Shown here: in pieces, positions 8,718-16,761 of the stretch | Layout of the letters: each line of letters starts with the position of its first letter | Position numbering within the stretch: the first letter of the stretch is position 1 | NCBI GenBank assembly: GCA_045598025.1 | Contig: JAZLLH010000065.1 | Location: forward strand, 1 to 30,063 | Direction of reading: 5' to 3' | Source: UBA1195 sp045598025 | Lineage (GTDB): Bacteria > Bacteroidota > Bacteroidia > Bacteroidales > WCHB1-69 | DNA length: 30,063 nt | Program-made: the position numbers and the translations under genes | Notes under the pieces: model-generated | What the model saw: the letters and a program-made list of their open reading frames with translations, nothing else | What the model was told of the DNA's origin: nothing | Databases searched by the model: none

Positions 8718-9389
8718 ATGAGAAAAAGTATTTTATTTGTAGCTGTTGCAGTTTTTGCAATGGTGTTCTCCGGTTGTAAGGAGGAAGCAGTTGAGATCAC
8801 ATTTTCTTCCAATGACATAATTTTGCCTTTGGGGAGCAGCAGCAATGACCTTGCCAAGTTCGCTACGGCTTCGGACGGTTCTACTGTAACGGTCAGCGGT
8901 GTTGATTTCGGAATGATTGGCGAGCAGACCGCCACTTTTGCTGTCGGTGATGTCAAAGAAACCAAAATAGTGAAAATTTCTGCTACCCCTCTGGCTGGCG
9001 AGTACCGTATCCATATCCTGGACAGTGCCGCAACGACGGAACTCACGAACGGTAACGGTTGGATAATGACGCTGACTCCGGGTGCAGAGTACAATCAGAT
9101 TGATATTCCGAGCACAGTCGGACAGAATAAGATTTTTACCGATGTAGATAAATTGACCGTAACATTCAACGGCAGCAGCGTGAAAATTCCGAACTATACC
9201 GGAAAATTCGCATTCATTCAGTCACAGGACGATTTTACTATCAAATTCCAGAACATCACTTACGGAACGAAGGATGACGGAACCTATGCCTTGAAAGGTT
9301 TTACCCTGAAAATTACGAGAGAAGGATACAATGATTTCTACGAACAGGTCCGTTTTGACAAATTGAGCGAATGGGACGAAGAAGAATAG
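8718..9389 (+). CDS. Small hypothetical lipoprotein
   Basis: The product has 223 residues and no family I can name. Signal peptide and lipobox FSGC place the lipidated cysteine at residue 20; KEE follows at +2 to +4, matching the K-(D/E)2 form of the surface export signal. The first part of the mature protein (about 27-90) reads like an immunoglobulin-type beta domain (ITFSSNDIILPLGSSS...TVSGVDFG...). From LAGEYRI (about residue 93) a second beta-rich domain of roughly 115 residues follows. The C-terminus is acidic (EWDEEE). It sits 21 bp after the DUF4270 gene and is closed by a strong terminator, so it is probably the last gene of that unit. Confidence 0.75.
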   Translation: MRKSILFVAVAVFAMVFSGCKEEAVEITFSSNDIILPLGSSSNDLAKFATASDGSTVTVSGVDFGMIGEQTATFAVGDVKETKIVKISATPLAGEYRIHILDSAATTELTNGNGWIMTLTPGAEYNQIDIPSTVGQNKIFTDVDKLTVTFNGSSVKIPNYTGKFAFIQSQDDFTIKFQNITYGTKDDGTYALKGFTLKITREGYNDFYEQVRFDKLSEWDEEE

Positions 9390-9402
9390 TTTTTTTCTGA
9401 TC

Positions 9403-9445
9403 CGAAAAAGAAGGAGGCCCGCTACGCGGGCCTCCTTCTTTTTCG
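9403..9445. terminator. Bidirectional terminator, perfect 20-bp hairpin
   Basis: Arms 9403-9422 and 9426-9445 are perfectly complementary over 20 bp with a 3-nt loop. The GC-rich tip is flanked by an A-tract in one arm and a T-tract in the other, so the RNA of either strand gets a U-run. It lies between two convergent genes (stops at 9389 and 9451) and can serve both. Confidence 0.93.
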
Positions 9446-9450
9446 TCTTT

Positions 9451-9825
9451 TCAGGCTCCCAGAAGCTGTTTCAGGAATGTTTCTCCCAAAATAGACAGCG
9501 CATTTTCGGCAGTTTCCCTGCTTTTGAAATAAACGAAGTGACAGGGTTCGTCCGTCTTGTCTGCGATTACTTGTCCCTGTCTCATCCGCAGTATGAACTT
9601 TTCCTCTTCGGAATTTTTCCAATCCGGTTTCCAACCCGCATTCAGGTAGGCACTCACATTGAGCAGGTCGTTCAGCATCAGCCATCGCTCAACCTGTTGC
9701 TCCGAACGGCAGTTGTTGCGATCAGCGTAGAGCGTGGTCTGGTTGTGTTTGATTTTTCCGAAAATGTCCAGGAAGTAGGTCTCTTTTTTGAAGTAGAGCT
9801 CCTTCATAATTTCATCCAAAGTCAT
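9451..9825 (-). CDS. Hypothetical protein with a phage-type LNxGWxPDW / FKSxExAxxAlxiLGE domain
   Basis: The product has 124 residues, soluble, with no signal peptide. The C-terminal half has the arrangement YLNAGWKPDW (residues 60-69), a short beta stretch, then VYFKSRETAENALSILGE (98-115). From memory, this layout recurs in small uncharacterised proteins of Bacteroidota phages and integrated elements; that likeness is inference and was not searched. The N-terminal half (TLDEIMKELYFKKETY) is helical. The frame is open to 9903, but the 78 bases before 9825 are AT-rich and read like leader DNA, and 9825 starts a compact protein; a start at 9891 is the alternative. The gene stands alone, convergent with the lipoprotein unit and divergent from the deacetylase-like gene. 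No integrase or other phage gene is near. Confidence 0.65.
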   Translation of the reverse strand: MTLDEIMKELYFKKETYFLDIFGKIKHNQTTLYADRNNCRSEQQVERWLMLNDLLNVSAYLNAGWKPDWKNSEEEKFILRMRQGQVIADKTDEPCHFVYFKSRETAENALSILGETFLKQLLGA

Positions 9826-9906
9826 CTGTGTGTATTTTAATAAATAAGATAACGGAAAAGCGGAAAAATTATTGTTTGTGATGGCTTTCATACGAAAAAG
9901 CATTTA

Positions 9907-9938
9907 TTGTCGTTAAAACGACATGATTTGTATTTTTG
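9907..9938 (+). promoter_or_regulatory. Promoter-like signal with an inverted repeat, straddling the 9923 start codon
   Basis: TTG at 9907-9909 and TATTTTTG at 9931-9938 are 21 nt apart, a full match to the Bacteroidota promoter. Between them lies an inverted repeat, GTCGTT (9909-9914) and AACGAC (9917-9922), in operator position. The -7 element is inside the first codons of the gene assigned to start at 9923, so it may be a chance match, or the start may lie further down. Confidence 0.4.
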
Positions 9939-11242
9939 CACCTCGGACCTCCCCCCGTTTGGAATACGTGCTGCAGCATCTGTGTAAGGTGTTATGGGGG
10001 AAGGAGTATCGGCTTTTTTTTGAAAAGGAAGCCTTTCTCCGTCAGGAGGCAGAAGCCAGAATCAATTATTCGGAAGAATCTGTGGAAACAGCTTATCACA
10101 TACGTCCGCACAGTCTGCTGTATGAGACGGACATCCGTAAGCAGGACATCGTGTGGGAGGAATGTGAAGGAACACCCTGCTGTTTCCGTACACGGAAATA
10201 CGAAGAAGAAGCGGAGTGGGATTTTTTTGCCTCCACATTCTATTTCCTCAGTCGCTATGAGGAATACCTGTCACATCCGACCGATGCCCACGGACGTTTC
10301 CGAGCCGAAAACAGTGCGGCATTTTCCTGCGGGGGATTGCAAAAGGCTTTGGTGGACCGTTGGGCAGCGATGCTGTCCGCAGCATTGCATCGGAAATTTC
10401 CGACATTTGAACCTGCGAAATCCCGAGCCGTTTTTCAACCTACTTACGATATTGACATTGCATATGCCTATAGTCACAAGGCTTACTGGCTGCAGGTCGG
10501 AGGCCTGCTTCGCTCCCTTCTGCACCGGCAGATGTCTGAATTCAAGGAACGTATGGCGGTAAGCCGGGGACAGAAGGACCCTTACGATACCTTTGATTAT
10601 TTGGAAACAATACATAGAGAAAATGCTTTGCATCCTCTTTATTTCCTGATTTTTGCCAAGCATGGACGTTACGACAAGGGCAATCCTCCCCAAAACAGGG
10701 CGTACCGCGCACTGGCCTGTCGTTTGGCAGAGCAGGGTTATGTCGGAATCCACGCTTCCTACGTTTCCTCCTTTTCGAACAGAAAGCGTTTGCTTAGAGA
10801 AATTGAGGCCTTGGAATCCGCAATCGGACGGAAAATTTGCGCCAATCGGGCGCATTATCTGCGCATACGTCTTCCGGAAACTTATCGTGCATATCTCAGC
10901 AGCGGTCTGACAGAGGATTACAGTATGGGGTATGCGGAAACGGCAGGATTTCGAGCCGGCAGTTGTTCTCCTTTTTTCTTTTTTGATTTGGAAAGAAATG
11001 AAGCAACCTCCCTGCGTGTTCATCCGTTGCTGCTGATGGAAAATGCGTTCTTTCACGTGGAGGAGCGTTCCGAAGAGGCACTTTGGCAGCAAATCCGTCC
11101 CCTTTTGGACGAGGTGCTCCGGTTTGGAGGTGAGGTCGTCACACTTTTTCATAATCCATCCTTCGGATGCAGGCCTGGGCACAATCTTCCGGTAAAGGAA
11201 TTGTATGCACACATCATCCAATATCTGAAATCATGTCTTTGA
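9923..11242 (+). CDS. Polysaccharide deacetylase-like protein with DUF7033-type N-terminal region
   Basis: The product has 439 residues, no signal peptide, probably cytoplasmic. The N-terminus (MICIFAPRTSPRLEYVLQH) and the central TYDIDIAYAY stretch fit a Bacteroidota family annotated as polysaccharide deacetylase with a DUF7033 N-terminal domain. D176 and D178 match the paired acidic residues of NodB motif 1. Motif 2, usually H-(S/T)-x-x-H, is here GIHASYVS with only H277, so one metal ligand is missing or supplied elsewhere. GFRAG at 342-346 and a final FHNPS at 409-413 fit later motifs. I infer a sugar deacetylase-fold protein of uncertain activity acting on cell-envelope or exported glycan precursors. 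A stop codon 9 bp upstream in frame rules out an earlier start. It overlaps the next gene by 10 bp (11233-11242), so translation is probably coupled. Confidence 0.75.
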   Translation: MICIFAPRTSPRLEYVLQHLCKVLWGKEYRLFFEKEAFLRQEAEARINYSEESVETAYHIRPHSLLYETDIRKQDIVWEECEGTPCCFRTRKYEEEAEWDFFASTFYFLSRYEEYLSHPTDAHGRFRAENSAAFSCGGLQKALVDRWAAMLSAALHRKFPTFEPAKSRAVFQPTYDIDIAYAYSHKAYWLQVGGLLRSLLHRQMSEFKERMAVSRGQKDPYDTFDYLETIHRENALHPLYFLIFAKHGRYDKGNPPQNRAYRALACRLAEQGYVGIHASYVSSFSNRKRLLREIEALESAIGRKICANRAHYLRIRLPETYRAYLSSGLTEDYSMGYAETAGFRAGSCSPFFFFDLERNEATSLRVHPLLLMENAFFHVEERSEEALWQQIRPLLDEVLRFGGEVVTLFHNPSFGCRPGHNLPVKELYAHIIQYLKSCL

Positions 11243-12132
11243 AGTGGGTTGAACGCGGTCAGATAGACGGGGAAAAATGGGCACTTTGCGCGGCTTCCTC
11301 CCCACAGACGGATTCCGTCTTTACCCGACTATGGTATTTGGATGCCTGTTGTGAACATTGGTCTGCTCTAGTGGAGGACGACTATAGGGCTGTGCTTCCT
11401 CTGTTCTGGCGGAAGAAATACGGTATCTTTTACATTTATCCTCCCTTTTTTGTTGCCCAAATCGGCATATTGGGCCGGCCACAGGCTCCGGTTTCGGAAT
11501 GGCTGAGAGCTGTACCGCACAAATACCTGCGCGCGGAAATTATCTTTAATGCCAGCAACAATGTGGAAACACTTTTGTCCGATATACGTCACCGCACCTG
11601 CCTGCTTTCCTGTCGCCCGGATTACGAGACGCTCCGCAGTGCCTATCATCAGAATCACCGCCGCAACCTAAGAAAGGCGGAGGCCGCCGGACTTCACATC
11701 GTTCGGGATGCGGAAGCTTCGGAAGTCATCCGTCTGTTTCGCGAAAATCGGGGCCAGCGGAAAGAGGTGGGCTACAAAGAGGCAGATTATGCACGCCTGC
11801 AACGGCTGACAACGGTGCTTCAGGAACACGGTGCTTTGGAAATCTGGGGCGTCACCGATGCCGAAGGACGTTTGTGTGCCGCTGCTTTTTTTGCTTTTGC
11901 CGGAAATCGTTATACCTTCCTTTTTTCCGGGCGTGATGCGGTTTCGGACGAAAACCGTTCCATGTTCCTGCTGGTGGATCGTTTTCTGCAGGCGCATGCC
12001 GGCAGCGAAACCTTGCTGGATTTCAACGGATCCAATAACGAAGCAGTTGCCAAATTCTATTTGGGTTTTGGTGCCGAATCCTGCAGTTTTGTCCAGCGCA
12101 ATCTCGGATTTTTCCACTTTTTCCGTCCTTAA
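11233..12132 (+). CDS. FemAB/GNAT-like acyltransferase
   Basis: The product has 299 residues and no signal peptide. The stretch YHQNHRRNLRKAEAAGL, followed by a helix-rich half and a C-terminal LLDFNGSNNEAVAKFYLGFGAES, fits the paired GNAT fold of FemAB-like proteins: the D-F-x-G-S followed by FY-x-x-FGA is typical of their second GNAT domain. FemAB-like enzymes use aminoacyl-tRNA or acyl-CoA donors to modify peptidoglycan or exported glycans. The ATG at 11233 lies inside the last codons of the deacetylase-like gene (ATG within TCATGTCTTTGA), which supports coupled translation and a shared glycan substrate; a start at 11167 in the same frame would overlap by 76 bp and is less likely. The 142-bp gap after it has only a weak hairpin (12176-12191). 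Confidence 0.78.
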   Translation: MSLKWVERGQIDGEKWALCAASSPQTDSVFTRLWYLDACCEHWSALVEDDYRAVLPLFWRKKYGIFYIYPPFFVAQIGILGRPQAPVSEWLRAVPHKYLRAEIIFNASNNVETLLSDIRHRTCLLSCRPDYETLRSAYHQNHRRNLRKAEAAGLHIVRDAEASEVIRLFRENRGQRKEVGYKEADYARLQRLTTVLQEHGALEIWGVTDAEGRLCAAAFFAFAGNRYTFLFSGRDAVSDENRSMFLLVDRFLQAHAGSETLLDFNGSNNEAVAKFYLGFGAESCSFVQRNLGFFHFFRP

Positions 12133-12274
12133 TTGCTTGCAATTTTTCCCGGAAAAAATTTTTTTTGAAAAAAGTCGGCAAAAATGTGCCGCCATACAAA
12201 AAAAATGTTTTATTTTGCAAATCTTTTTCTATTTGAATTAATATTATCAATCATTTTATAATCAATCTTATAAT

Positions 12275-15200
12275 ATGTATAAAATTACTTCTCATCCTAT
12301 TTTGGATATTCCCGAAGGGGAGATTGTCGAATTTTTATTTGAAGGAAAAAAAGTGAAAGCCCACAAAGGTTATACCATTGCGGCGGCTTTGCATCAGGCC
12401 GGTTTCCCTGTCCACAGCCACAGCTTGGATGGAAGAAAGCGCAGTCTGGAATGCGGTATCGGCAAATGCGGAGCTTGCGAAATGCTGGTGGATGGCAAAA
12501 TCCGTCGTATCTGCATTACCAAAGTGGATGATGTACACGAGGTTCGTGAACTGTCCAAAGATTACCAACCCGATTTTGCCGAAAATCCTCAGACCGAAGT
12601 GAAAATATACAAAACCCCTGTGGCCATCATAGGAGCCGGACCGGCCGGTTTGGCCTGCAGGGAAAAATTGAACGAACTCGGTATAGGAAACCTCGTCATT
12701 GACAACAACAGCCGTATCGGAGGGCAATTCAATATGCAGACCCATCAGTTCTTCTTTTTTGAAAAAGAGCAGAAATTCGGAGGAATGCGTGGATTTGATA
12801 TCGCCAAAACATTGGCTGGCAACGATATGTCCGGCATCCTGACCGATCATACGGTTTGGGATCTGCTGGAAGGCAAGCGTCTCGCCCTGAAAAACGTGGT
12901 CACTCAGGAAATGGCCTACGTGGATGCCGACTACCTGGTAGTGGCTACAGGGGCGGTTCCTTTCATGCCTGCTTTTGAAAACGATGACCTTCCCGGCGTG
13001 TATACGGCAGCCGTTTTTCAGAAAATGATGAACCAGGAGCATACCCTGCTCGGGAAAAAAGTACTGACCGTGGGGGCCGGAAATATCGGATACCTGACTT
13101 CTTATCAGGGAATGCAGGCCGGCGCTACCATCAAAGCCATTATTGAAGGTATGGATCACGAAGGTGGTTTTCCGGTGCAGGCCAATCGGGTGCGCCGCCT
13201 GGGTATTCCCATCCTGACTTCGCATATTCTACTGAAAGCCATTCCCAATGCGGATCATACCGGCATTGTCGGTGCGGTCATTGCAGAATGCCAGAATTTC
13301 AAGGCCGTGCCGGGTACGGAAAAAATCATTGACGATATCGATATCATCAACATCTGTACCGGACTGATTCCTGATGACCAATTGCTAGTCAAGGGACGTC
13401 AGGTGTTTGGAGCCAACGTCTGCGGAATAGGCGATGCCATCCGTATCGGCGAAGGTACTAGTGCCGTGCTGCGTGGCAAACAGGCCGCCTATGAGCTGGC
13501 CAAACAACTGAATATCCGTTTCCCGGAAGAGGATTATCTGGATATTTCCCGTCAGTATATCGACTCTCAACAGCGTCCTGTACGGTTGCTGGACAAGCCG
13601 AACCTGCCGGATGGAGAGCGCCGGAAGGAAAAACCTTTTGTGGTGACGGATTGTCTTTACGGTTTTGCCTGCAATCCCTGTTCTTTTTCCTGTCCTCAGG
13701 GTGCCATCCGCAAGGACAGCACTCATGCCACTCCGATGGTGAATTACAGCAAGTGCATCGGCTGCATGCAATGTGTCAACCATTGTCCGGGTTTGGCCAT
13801 TTTCGGTTATGACCTGAATAAAAAGAAAGTTTTTCTGCCCATAGAATACGAAACCGAAGCCGGTAAGGAAGTTTTCCTGGTAGACAACAACGGGAAAAAA
13901 GTAGGTGAAGGTATCATTGACCGTATTTTGAAAAAAGACAACAAGACACATGTCGCCCACGTTCTGGTACAAGATCTGGAGGGCGACGAACTGTTGAAAG
14001 TCCGCGGCTTCATCTTGAAGGAAAGATATCCCAAACCTTTGGACTTCAAACCTCTGAAGGATGTAAAATCTGAAACTTACGTCTGTCATTGTGAAGATGT
14101 AACTTTGGAACAGCTGCTGAATGTTATCGGCGAACGCAAATATATTTCTGTAGACGAACTGAAGCATATTACCCGCATGGGAATGGGTCCCTGCCGTGGC
14201 AAACGCTGCATTCCGCGTGCCCGTCAGATTCTGCGTGCTTATGGTATAGAAGTATATGGAGATGCAACTCCGCGCGCACCTCTTTCCAATCAGATTACTT
14301 TGGGTGATGTATACAATGCCAAGGCCAAGGAAGTGTTTGTGTTTCCTTCGGCCAAAGTTCGCAAGGAATCAGTGAAGGTACTGATTGCCGGAGGAGGTAT
14401 GGCTGGCAGTGCTCTGTTTCGCTATTTTGCCGAAGCCGGCATGAATCCGGTGCTGGTCAATAGCGAGAGAGGGTCATCCTGGCGCTGTATAGGCGGTGGG
14501 CGTCCCGCTTTTTCCAATCCGGACATTTCGGACATAGCCAATCACAATCAGGATATTTTCCGTGACATACAGAAAGTGTACGATATTCATTACAAACCGA
14601 CGCGCTATGTCAATCTGGTGCACGATCAGGCAACGTATGACGCTCTGGATGCCTCCCGTGCCTGGTCAGATGCGTACATGATAGAGCGCAAAGATTTCCA
14701 AAAGGAAATTTCGCCTTTGTGGAACACAGCCAATCCGACCTATACTCACGCTTTGATTTCCAACGATTGTTGGCAGGCTACACCGGGCATGACCATTGAT
14801 TATGTCCGCGGCATTGCCATGGAAAAAGGCGGTGTGCTGATGGAGGACTGCTGTCTGGAGCAGGTATCCAAGCAGGCCGGAAAGTATATGGCTCTGGTAC
14901 GCACACACCGCAATGAATGGGTGGAATACACTTGCGAACATTTTGTCAATGCCCTCGGACCGGGAGCTCAAAAGTTTGCCCGTATGCTGGATTTGGAAAC
15001 CAATATGTATCCTGTCAAACACCAGGCCTTCATTACTCGGCGTCTGCCCAATATGGGTAAAATGGGAGACTCTCTCGACATGATTATCGACCGCCGGCAC
15101 TACAAGGGATTTACGGCCGTCTACGGACAGCAGTTTCTGCACACCGGACAGATTATCGGATGTGCCTCTCCGGATACAGATGCATATGAAGCCCGTCAGA

Positions 15201-15496
15201 ATCTGAAATACAATAGCAGGGAATTCCTGGAAATCGTATCGGAAGTTTTTGCTGACTGGATTCCGAATCTGGCCAATGTAGGCTTCCATGCAGTGTGGTC
15301 CGGTTATTATACGGAACCCCGCTATATCGTTGATCCGGAGGTCGGTCTGCTGGTCGGACTTCGTGGTCACGGCTTTATGCTGGGACAGTACCTTGCCAAA
15401 ATCTATGTTGACAAGTACCTTGGGAAGGAAGTTCCTTCTTATATGGAAGATTTGAAAATCACAGGTAAAGGTTTGAGCGAAAACGCATTCAAATAG
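12275..15496 (+). CDS. Multidomain flavin/iron-sulfur oxidoreductase (HcnABC / dye-linked amine dehydrogenase-like fusion)
   Basis: One chain of 1073 residues carries five redox modules. (1) A [2Fe-2S] ferredoxin domain (about 15-100) with C60, C65, C68 and C80. (2) A pyridine-nucleotide-disulfide-type flavoprotein (about 112-440) with an FAD loop GAGPAG (120-125) and a second loop GAGNIG (267-272). (3) A ferredoxin-like 2[4Fe-4S] domain with C460/C466/C469/C473 and C494/C497/C500/C504. (4) A BFD-like [2Fe-2S] site with C604, C606, C640 and C645. (5) A D-amino-acid-oxidase-type flavoprotein (about 698-1060) with GGGMAG (706-711). In cyanide synthase HcnABC, opine oxidase and archaeal proline dehydrogenase these parts are separate subunits. 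I infer oxidation of a small amine or imino acid in the DAO domain and electron flow through the clusters to the other flavin; the substrate is unknown. No signal peptide, so cytoplasmic. A TATTTTG variant at 12211 is the only promoter hint. The gene ends at a terminator at 15515. Confidence 0.88.
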   Translation: MYKITSHPILDIPEGEIVEFLFEGKKVKAHKGYTIAAALHQAGFPVHSHSLDGRKRSLECGIGKCGACEMLVDGKIRRICITKVDDVHEVRELSKDYQPDFAENPQTEVKIYKTPVAIIGAGPAGLACREKLNELGIGNLVIDNNSRIGGQFNMQTHQFFFFEKEQKFGGMRGFDIAKTLAGNDMSGILTDHTVWDLLEGKRLALKNVVTQEMAYVDADYLVVATGAVPFMPAFENDDLPGVYTAAVFQKMMNQEHTLLGKKVLTVGAGNIGYLTSYQGMQAGATIKAIIEGMDHEGGFPVQANRVRRLGIPILTSHILLKAIPNADHTGIVGAVIAECQNFKAVPGTEKIIDDIDIINICTGLIPDDQLLVKGRQVFGANVCGIGDAIRIGEGTSAVLRGKQAAYELAKQLNIRFPEEDYLDISRQYIDSQQRPVRLLDKPNLPDGERRKEKPFVVTDCLYGFACNPCSFSCPQGAIRKDSTHATPMVNYSKCIGCMQCVNHCPGLAIFGYDLNKKKVFLPIEYETEAGKEVFLVDNNGKKVGEGIIDRILKKDNKTHVAHVLVQDLEGDELLKVRGFILKERYPKPLDFKPLKDVKSETYVCHCEDVTLEQLLNVIGERKYISVDELKHITRMGMGPCRGKRCIPRARQILRAYGIEVYGDATPRAPLSNQITLGDVYNAKAKEVFVFPSAKVRKESVKVLIAGGGMAGSALFRYFAEAGMNPVLVNSERGSSWRCIGGGRPAFSNPDISDIANHNQDIFRDIQKVYDIHYKPTRYVNLVHDQATYDALDASRAWSDAYMIERKDFQKEISPLWNTANPTYTHALISNDCWQATPGMTIDYVRGIAMEKGGVLMEDCCLEQVSKQAGKYMALVRTHRNEWVEYTCEHFVNALGPGAQKFARMLDLETNMYPVKHQAFITRRLPNMGKMGDSLDMIIDRRHYKGFTAVYGQQFLHTGQIIGCASPDTDAYEARQNLKYNSREFLEIVSEVFADWIPNLANVGFHAVWSGYYTEPRYIVDPEVGLLVGLRGHGFMLGQYLAKIYVDKYLGKEVPSYMEDLKITGKGLSENAFK

Positions 15497-15514
15497 ATCT
15501 TTTCCTGCTTTTTG

Positions 15515-15554
15515 AAAAGAGGATGTCCGCTTTACGGCGGAGTCCTCTTTTTTT
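15515..15554 (+). terminator. Rho-independent terminator of the oxidoreductase gene
   Basis: AAAAGAGGA (15515-15523) pairs with TCCTCTTTT (15543-15551), and TCCGC (15526-15530) with GCGGA (15537-15541), with a small internal bulge and a 6-nt loop, running into a T-tract. It lies 19 bp after the stop at 15496, so the porin gene behind it is probably transcribed separately. Confidence 0.82.
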
Positions 15555-15633
15555 GATTTTTGAAAAATCAGATAAATTTATACGATATGGATTTTTTCCG
15601 CGTTATTCCTCCTTTGATTTAAAATTTTGACAG

Positions 15634-16668
15634 ATGAACAAATGTTTTATCAGGTGGGTTTTAGGAATATCGGTTCTTTTTCTTATGGGAGAGGCCCATG
15701 CGCAGGCTTCTGATTCCGGAAAGCACCAATGGTGTACACATGCGGCGTTGGAAGCCCGCATGGATTACGATTACCGTCATTTCCCGGAAGGGGATGAGGA
15801 CAAGGGTGCCTTTCAAGGCCGTTATCTGAATTTCCAGTTGGATGGAATGCTGGCTTCCCGGCTCAGTTATCATTACCGTCAACGTATCAATGCTGGAAAT
15901 ATGGGCTTTTCCACTACTTTTTTTGAGGGAACGGACTGGCTGTATATGGATTGGCAGTTCGCTTCCCGTTTTTCCGTTTCAGCCGGTAAGGAAGTCGTAG
16001 CCATCGGTGGTTGGGAGTATGATTTGGCTCCCATCAATATGTATTATTGGTCAGAATTCTGGAACAATGTGAATTGCTACGAAATGGGCGTCTCCCTGCA
16101 TTATAGGGATGAACACAACCATTGGCAGCTGCAACTTGGAAATTCACCCTATGTAACACAGAATCTTCAGCATCTGTATGCCTTAAATCTGATATGGTAC
16201 GGTGATTACAATTGGTTCAAACCCATTTATTCTACCAATCTGGTTGAATACGAAAGGGGAAGTTTTATCCATTATGTCGCTTTGGGCAACAAATTCGATT
16301 TCGGGAAAGCCTATGTGTATGTGGATGTGATGAACCGGGCCACAGACAAACAGTCCAGCTATTTCTTTGAGGACTATTCTGTCATGGTGGAAGCTAAAGC
16401 CTATTTGGGCAATCGCTGGACGCTGTTTGCCAAAGGAGGTTGCGATGAAAATTCCACAGAAATTCCCTCCTTGGGTATGGCTCCGGATCAATATGTTCTG
16501 CCCGGTACTCAGTATGTCTATGCAGGTCTGGGTGGAGAGTTTTTCCCTCTGCTCGGGAAAAATACGGTGCGCATTCATGCCTTTGCCGCTTATAAGGATG
16601 ACAGACTGCATTCTGTGAAGACTTTGGAAGCCAATGCCGGACTGACCTGGCATTTGGGTATCAAGTAA
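15634..16668 (+). CDS. Outer-membrane porin-like beta-barrel protein (OprO/P-like)
   Basis: The product has 344 residues. The signal peptide (residues 1-23, cleavage after AHA) is followed by a protein made almost wholly of alternating polar/aromatic strands: RYLNFQLDGMLASRLSYHYRQRI, WLYMDWQFASRFSVSAGKE, a WNNVNCYEMGVSLHY stretch and a final ANAGLTWHLG strand. This matches an outer-membrane beta barrel, and GWEYD within a loop is often seen in porins of the phosphate-selective OprO/OprP fold class in Bacteroidota; the fold assignment is tentative and the solute unknown. The chain ends in IK rather than the usual terminal aromatic, but a penultimate strand with W and H is present. The ATG at 15634 begins the signal peptide. 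Its neighbours are the redox fusion upstream and a Gate-domain membrane protein 94 bp downstream. Confidence 0.7.
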   Translation: MNKCFIRWVLGISVLFLMGEAHAQASDSGKHQWCTHAALEARMDYDYRHFPEGDEDKGAFQGRYLNFQLDGMLASRLSYHYRQRINAGNMGFSTTFFEGTDWLYMDWQFASRFSVSAGKEVVAIGGWEYDLAPINMYYWSEFWNNVNCYEMGVSLHYRDEHNHWQLQLGNSPYVTQNLQHLYALNLIWYGDYNWFKPIYSTNLVEYERGSFIHYVALGNKFDFGKAYVYVDVMNRATDKQSSYFFEDYSVMVEAKAYLGNRWTLFAKGGCDENSTEIPSLGMAPDQYVLPGTQYVYAGLGGEFFPLLGKNTVRIHAFAAYKDDRLHSVKTLEANAGLTWHLGIK

Positions 16669-16704
16669 AAGTCTGAAATACGGAAAACGTGTGTTCTTTT
16701 TATT

Positions 16705-16712
16705 TACCTTTG
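16705..16712 (+). promoter_or_regulatory. Promoter -7 element before the Gate-domain gene
   Basis: TACCTTTG is an exact TAnnTTTG match 50 bp before the ATG at 16762. No TTG is found at the expected distance upstream. A 7-bp hairpin (16708-16714 with 16724-16730) overlaps it. Confidence 0.55.
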
Positions 16713-16761
16713 CACGTTTTTTTTGCAAAGGAGCAAACGAAAGTAATTTATTGATAAAATC

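Noticed and set aside
10271..11221. Minus-strand open frame of 316 codons
   Set aside because: It is antisense to the deacetylase-like gene and has no protein-like pattern.
12176..12191. Hairpin CGGCA/TGCCG after the FemAB-like gene
   Set aside because: A 5-bp stem without a following T-tract is too weak to call a terminator.
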